A stretch of DNA of 15,880 nucleotides from an uncultured Bacteroidota bacterium. GTDB lineage: Bacteria > Bacteroidota > Bacteroidia > Flavobacteriales > Flavobacteriaceae. The translations under genes were made by a program, and so were the position numbers. The stretch is from assembly GCA_902628605.1 (NCBI GenBank), contig CACONV010000017.1, positions 1 to 15,880 on the forward strand, in the 5' to 3' direction. Of the stretch, positions 14,890 to 15,880 are shown one piece after another; position 1 is the first letter of the stretch; every line of letters starts with the position of its first letter. The notes under the pieces are model-generated. The model did no database searches. It saw only the letters and a program-made list of their open reading frames with translations, and was not told the origin of the DNA.

Positions 14890-15880
14890 CTAATTAAAGC
14901 TCCTGCAAAACAAGCAGAAATTAATGAAACAATTGTTCCAGCAATCATCGCTTTAAAACCCAATTTAGATAAATTTTTTCTTTGCCCTGGTGCTAAAACC
15001 CCTATTCCTCCAATTTGAATTCCGATAGAAGTCAAATTCGCAAATCCGCACAACATGAATGTTGCCATTGTGATTGATTTTTTGCTTAAAAGTTCAATTG
15101 AGTTGTTAATGTTTTTTAAATCAGCTAATTGTATGAACGCAACAAATTCGTTTGAAACTATTTTTATTCCTAATAACTGACCCATTATAGCACATTCTTG
15201 ATATGTAACCCCTATCAACCACATCAGTGGTGCAAAAAGGTATCCCAATACAAATTCAATTGAAAACTGATCAAAACTTGTTGACTCCGATATTAAAGAG
15301 TTAAGGTTTAAAGACTCACCGATTAGCCACATTATATCATTTAATAAAGCTATAAAAGCTATGAACACAAGGAGCATTGCGCCTACGTTCACAGCTAGTT
15401 TTACACCTTCAATAGTCCCTCCGGTTATAGATAATAGTATATTCCCATTTTTATTTTTTTTTTCAATCTTTATTTCTTCTTTTAAACTTTTTGTTACCTC
15501 TGGAAATATTATTTTAGAAATAGCAACAGCTCCAGGGGCAGCCATAACAGATGCAGTTAGTAAATGGTTTGAAAATTTAAGTTGTTCATTTATGTCATTC
15601 CCTCCAAGTAAGCCAATATAAGCCGCTAAAACACTTCCAGCAACGGTGGACATCCCGCCTACCATGACTATGAAAAGTTGGGATTTGGTCATTTTTTCTA
15701 GATAGGGTTTTATAAGAATTGGGGATTCAGTTTGACCTAAAAATATATTCCCAGCTAAAGACAAACTTTCAGCACCTGTAATTTTTAAAAACTTATTTAA
15801 AATCCAAGCTAAAAAGGATACTATTTTTTGTATTATTCCTAAATAATAAAGAACTGATGTTAAAGCCGAAAAGAAAATTA
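14886..15880 (-). CDS. CNT-family nucleoside transporter, NupC-like (5' end missing)
   Basis: A concentrative nucleoside transporter cut by the right edge. The frame stays open to the last complete codon at 15876-15878, and about 330 residues are visible. The TTG at 15762-15764 is internal, not a start: the sequence before it (FFSALTSVLYYLGIIQKIV, ITGAES) is typical CNT sequence. Next come GAESLSLAGNIFLGQTESP, YLEKMTKSQLFIVMVGGMST and MAAPGAVAISKIIFPE, the nucleoside- and cation-binding core, then the C-terminal GFANLTSIGIQIGGIGVLAP and LISACFAGALI. A poorly conserved cytoplasmic stretch (KEEIKIEKKNKNGN) interrupts the middle, as in relatives. The protein imports nucleosides with sodium or protons. 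About 70-100 N-terminal residues are missing. Its stop overlaps that of the SSS gene. Confidence 0.93.
   Translation of the reverse strand, partial: IFFSALTSVLYYLGIIQKIVSFLAWILNKFLKITGAESLSLAGNIFLGQTESPILIKPYLEKMTKSQLFIVMVGGMSTVAGSVLAAYIGLLGGNDINEQLKFSNHLLTASVMAAPGAVAISKIIFPEVTKSLKEEIKIEKKNKNGNILLSITGGTIEGVKLAVNVGAMLLVFIAFIALLNDIMWLIGESLNLNSLISESTSFDQFSIEFVLGYLFAPLMWLIGVTYQECAIMGQLLGIKIVSNEFVAFIQLADLKNINNSIELLSKKSITMATFMLCGFANLTSIGIQIGGIGVLAPGQRKNLSKLGFKAMIAGTIVSLISACFAGALIS

Noticed and set aside
14886..15764. Complete NupC-like gene starting with TTG at 15764
   Set aside because: The frame continues to the window edge with typical CNT sequence before this codon, so the TTG is internal.
1..15880. 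CRISPR arrays, tRNA or rRNA genes, insertion sequences, toxin-antitoxin or phage-defence genes
   Set aside because: Looked for on both strands; no regularly spaced repeats, transposase or integrase motifs, or RNA gene signatures were seen.

Overview
This AT-rich window reads as part of the chromosome of a marine-type flavobacterium (Bacteroidetes, Flavobacteriia). The reasons are the gene content (signal-peptide-bearing BNR/Asp-box, M20 and M24 proteins, a flavobacterial secreted protein of unknown function, several cation-coupled symporters), the lack of clear Shine-Dalgarno sequences before most starts, and very tight packing. No rRNA, tRNA, CRISPR, insertion sequence or phage gene is visible. 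Eleven protein genes are clear, two of them cut by the window edges, and one further small membrane-protein gene is likely.

Bases 2-1289 (+): the 3' part of a DUF1295 / steroid-5-alpha-reductase-like membrane protein, then an exported SOUL heme-binding protein starting one base after it. The SOUL gene meets a large exported BNR/sortilin-like beta-propeller protein (minus strand, 1286-4402) tail to tail with a 4-base overlap. A 70-bp divergent region then separates that gene from an exported M20 amidohydrolase and an exported M24 aminopeptidase (4473-7218, +), which together look like a periplasmic peptide/amide-hydrolysing pair.

Bases 7219-7515 hold no large gene. They contain a cluster of inverted repeats and a 40-codon minus-strand ORF predicting a single-pass membrane peptide. 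Bases 7516-10939 (minus) form an operon: a YkuK-like RNase H-fold protein, beta-phosphoglucomutase, and a GH65 maltose-phosphorylase-type enzyme. The last two make a cytoplasmic route from maltose plus phosphate to glucose and glucose-6-phosphate. The nuclease-like gene is the odd partner: it lies in the same reading frame as pgmB, separated by one stop codon.

Bases 11036-13032 (minus) carry a secreted conserved protein of unknown function followed by an AGCS sodium:amino-acid symporter. An SSS-family sodium:solute symporter (13120-14889, +) is divergent from these. It ends tail to tail, again with a 4-base overlap, against a CNT/NupC nucleoside transporter (minus) that runs off the right edge. 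Overall the window encodes nutrient scavenging (peptides, amino acids, nucleosides, alpha-glucosides) plus a membrane/heme pair at the left edge. I see no unmistakable new system. The best leads are the small membrane ORF with the structured repeats beside it, the YkuK-pgmB-GH65 operon, the secreted unknown paired with AgcS, and a pattern of TTG starts in downstream cistrons.
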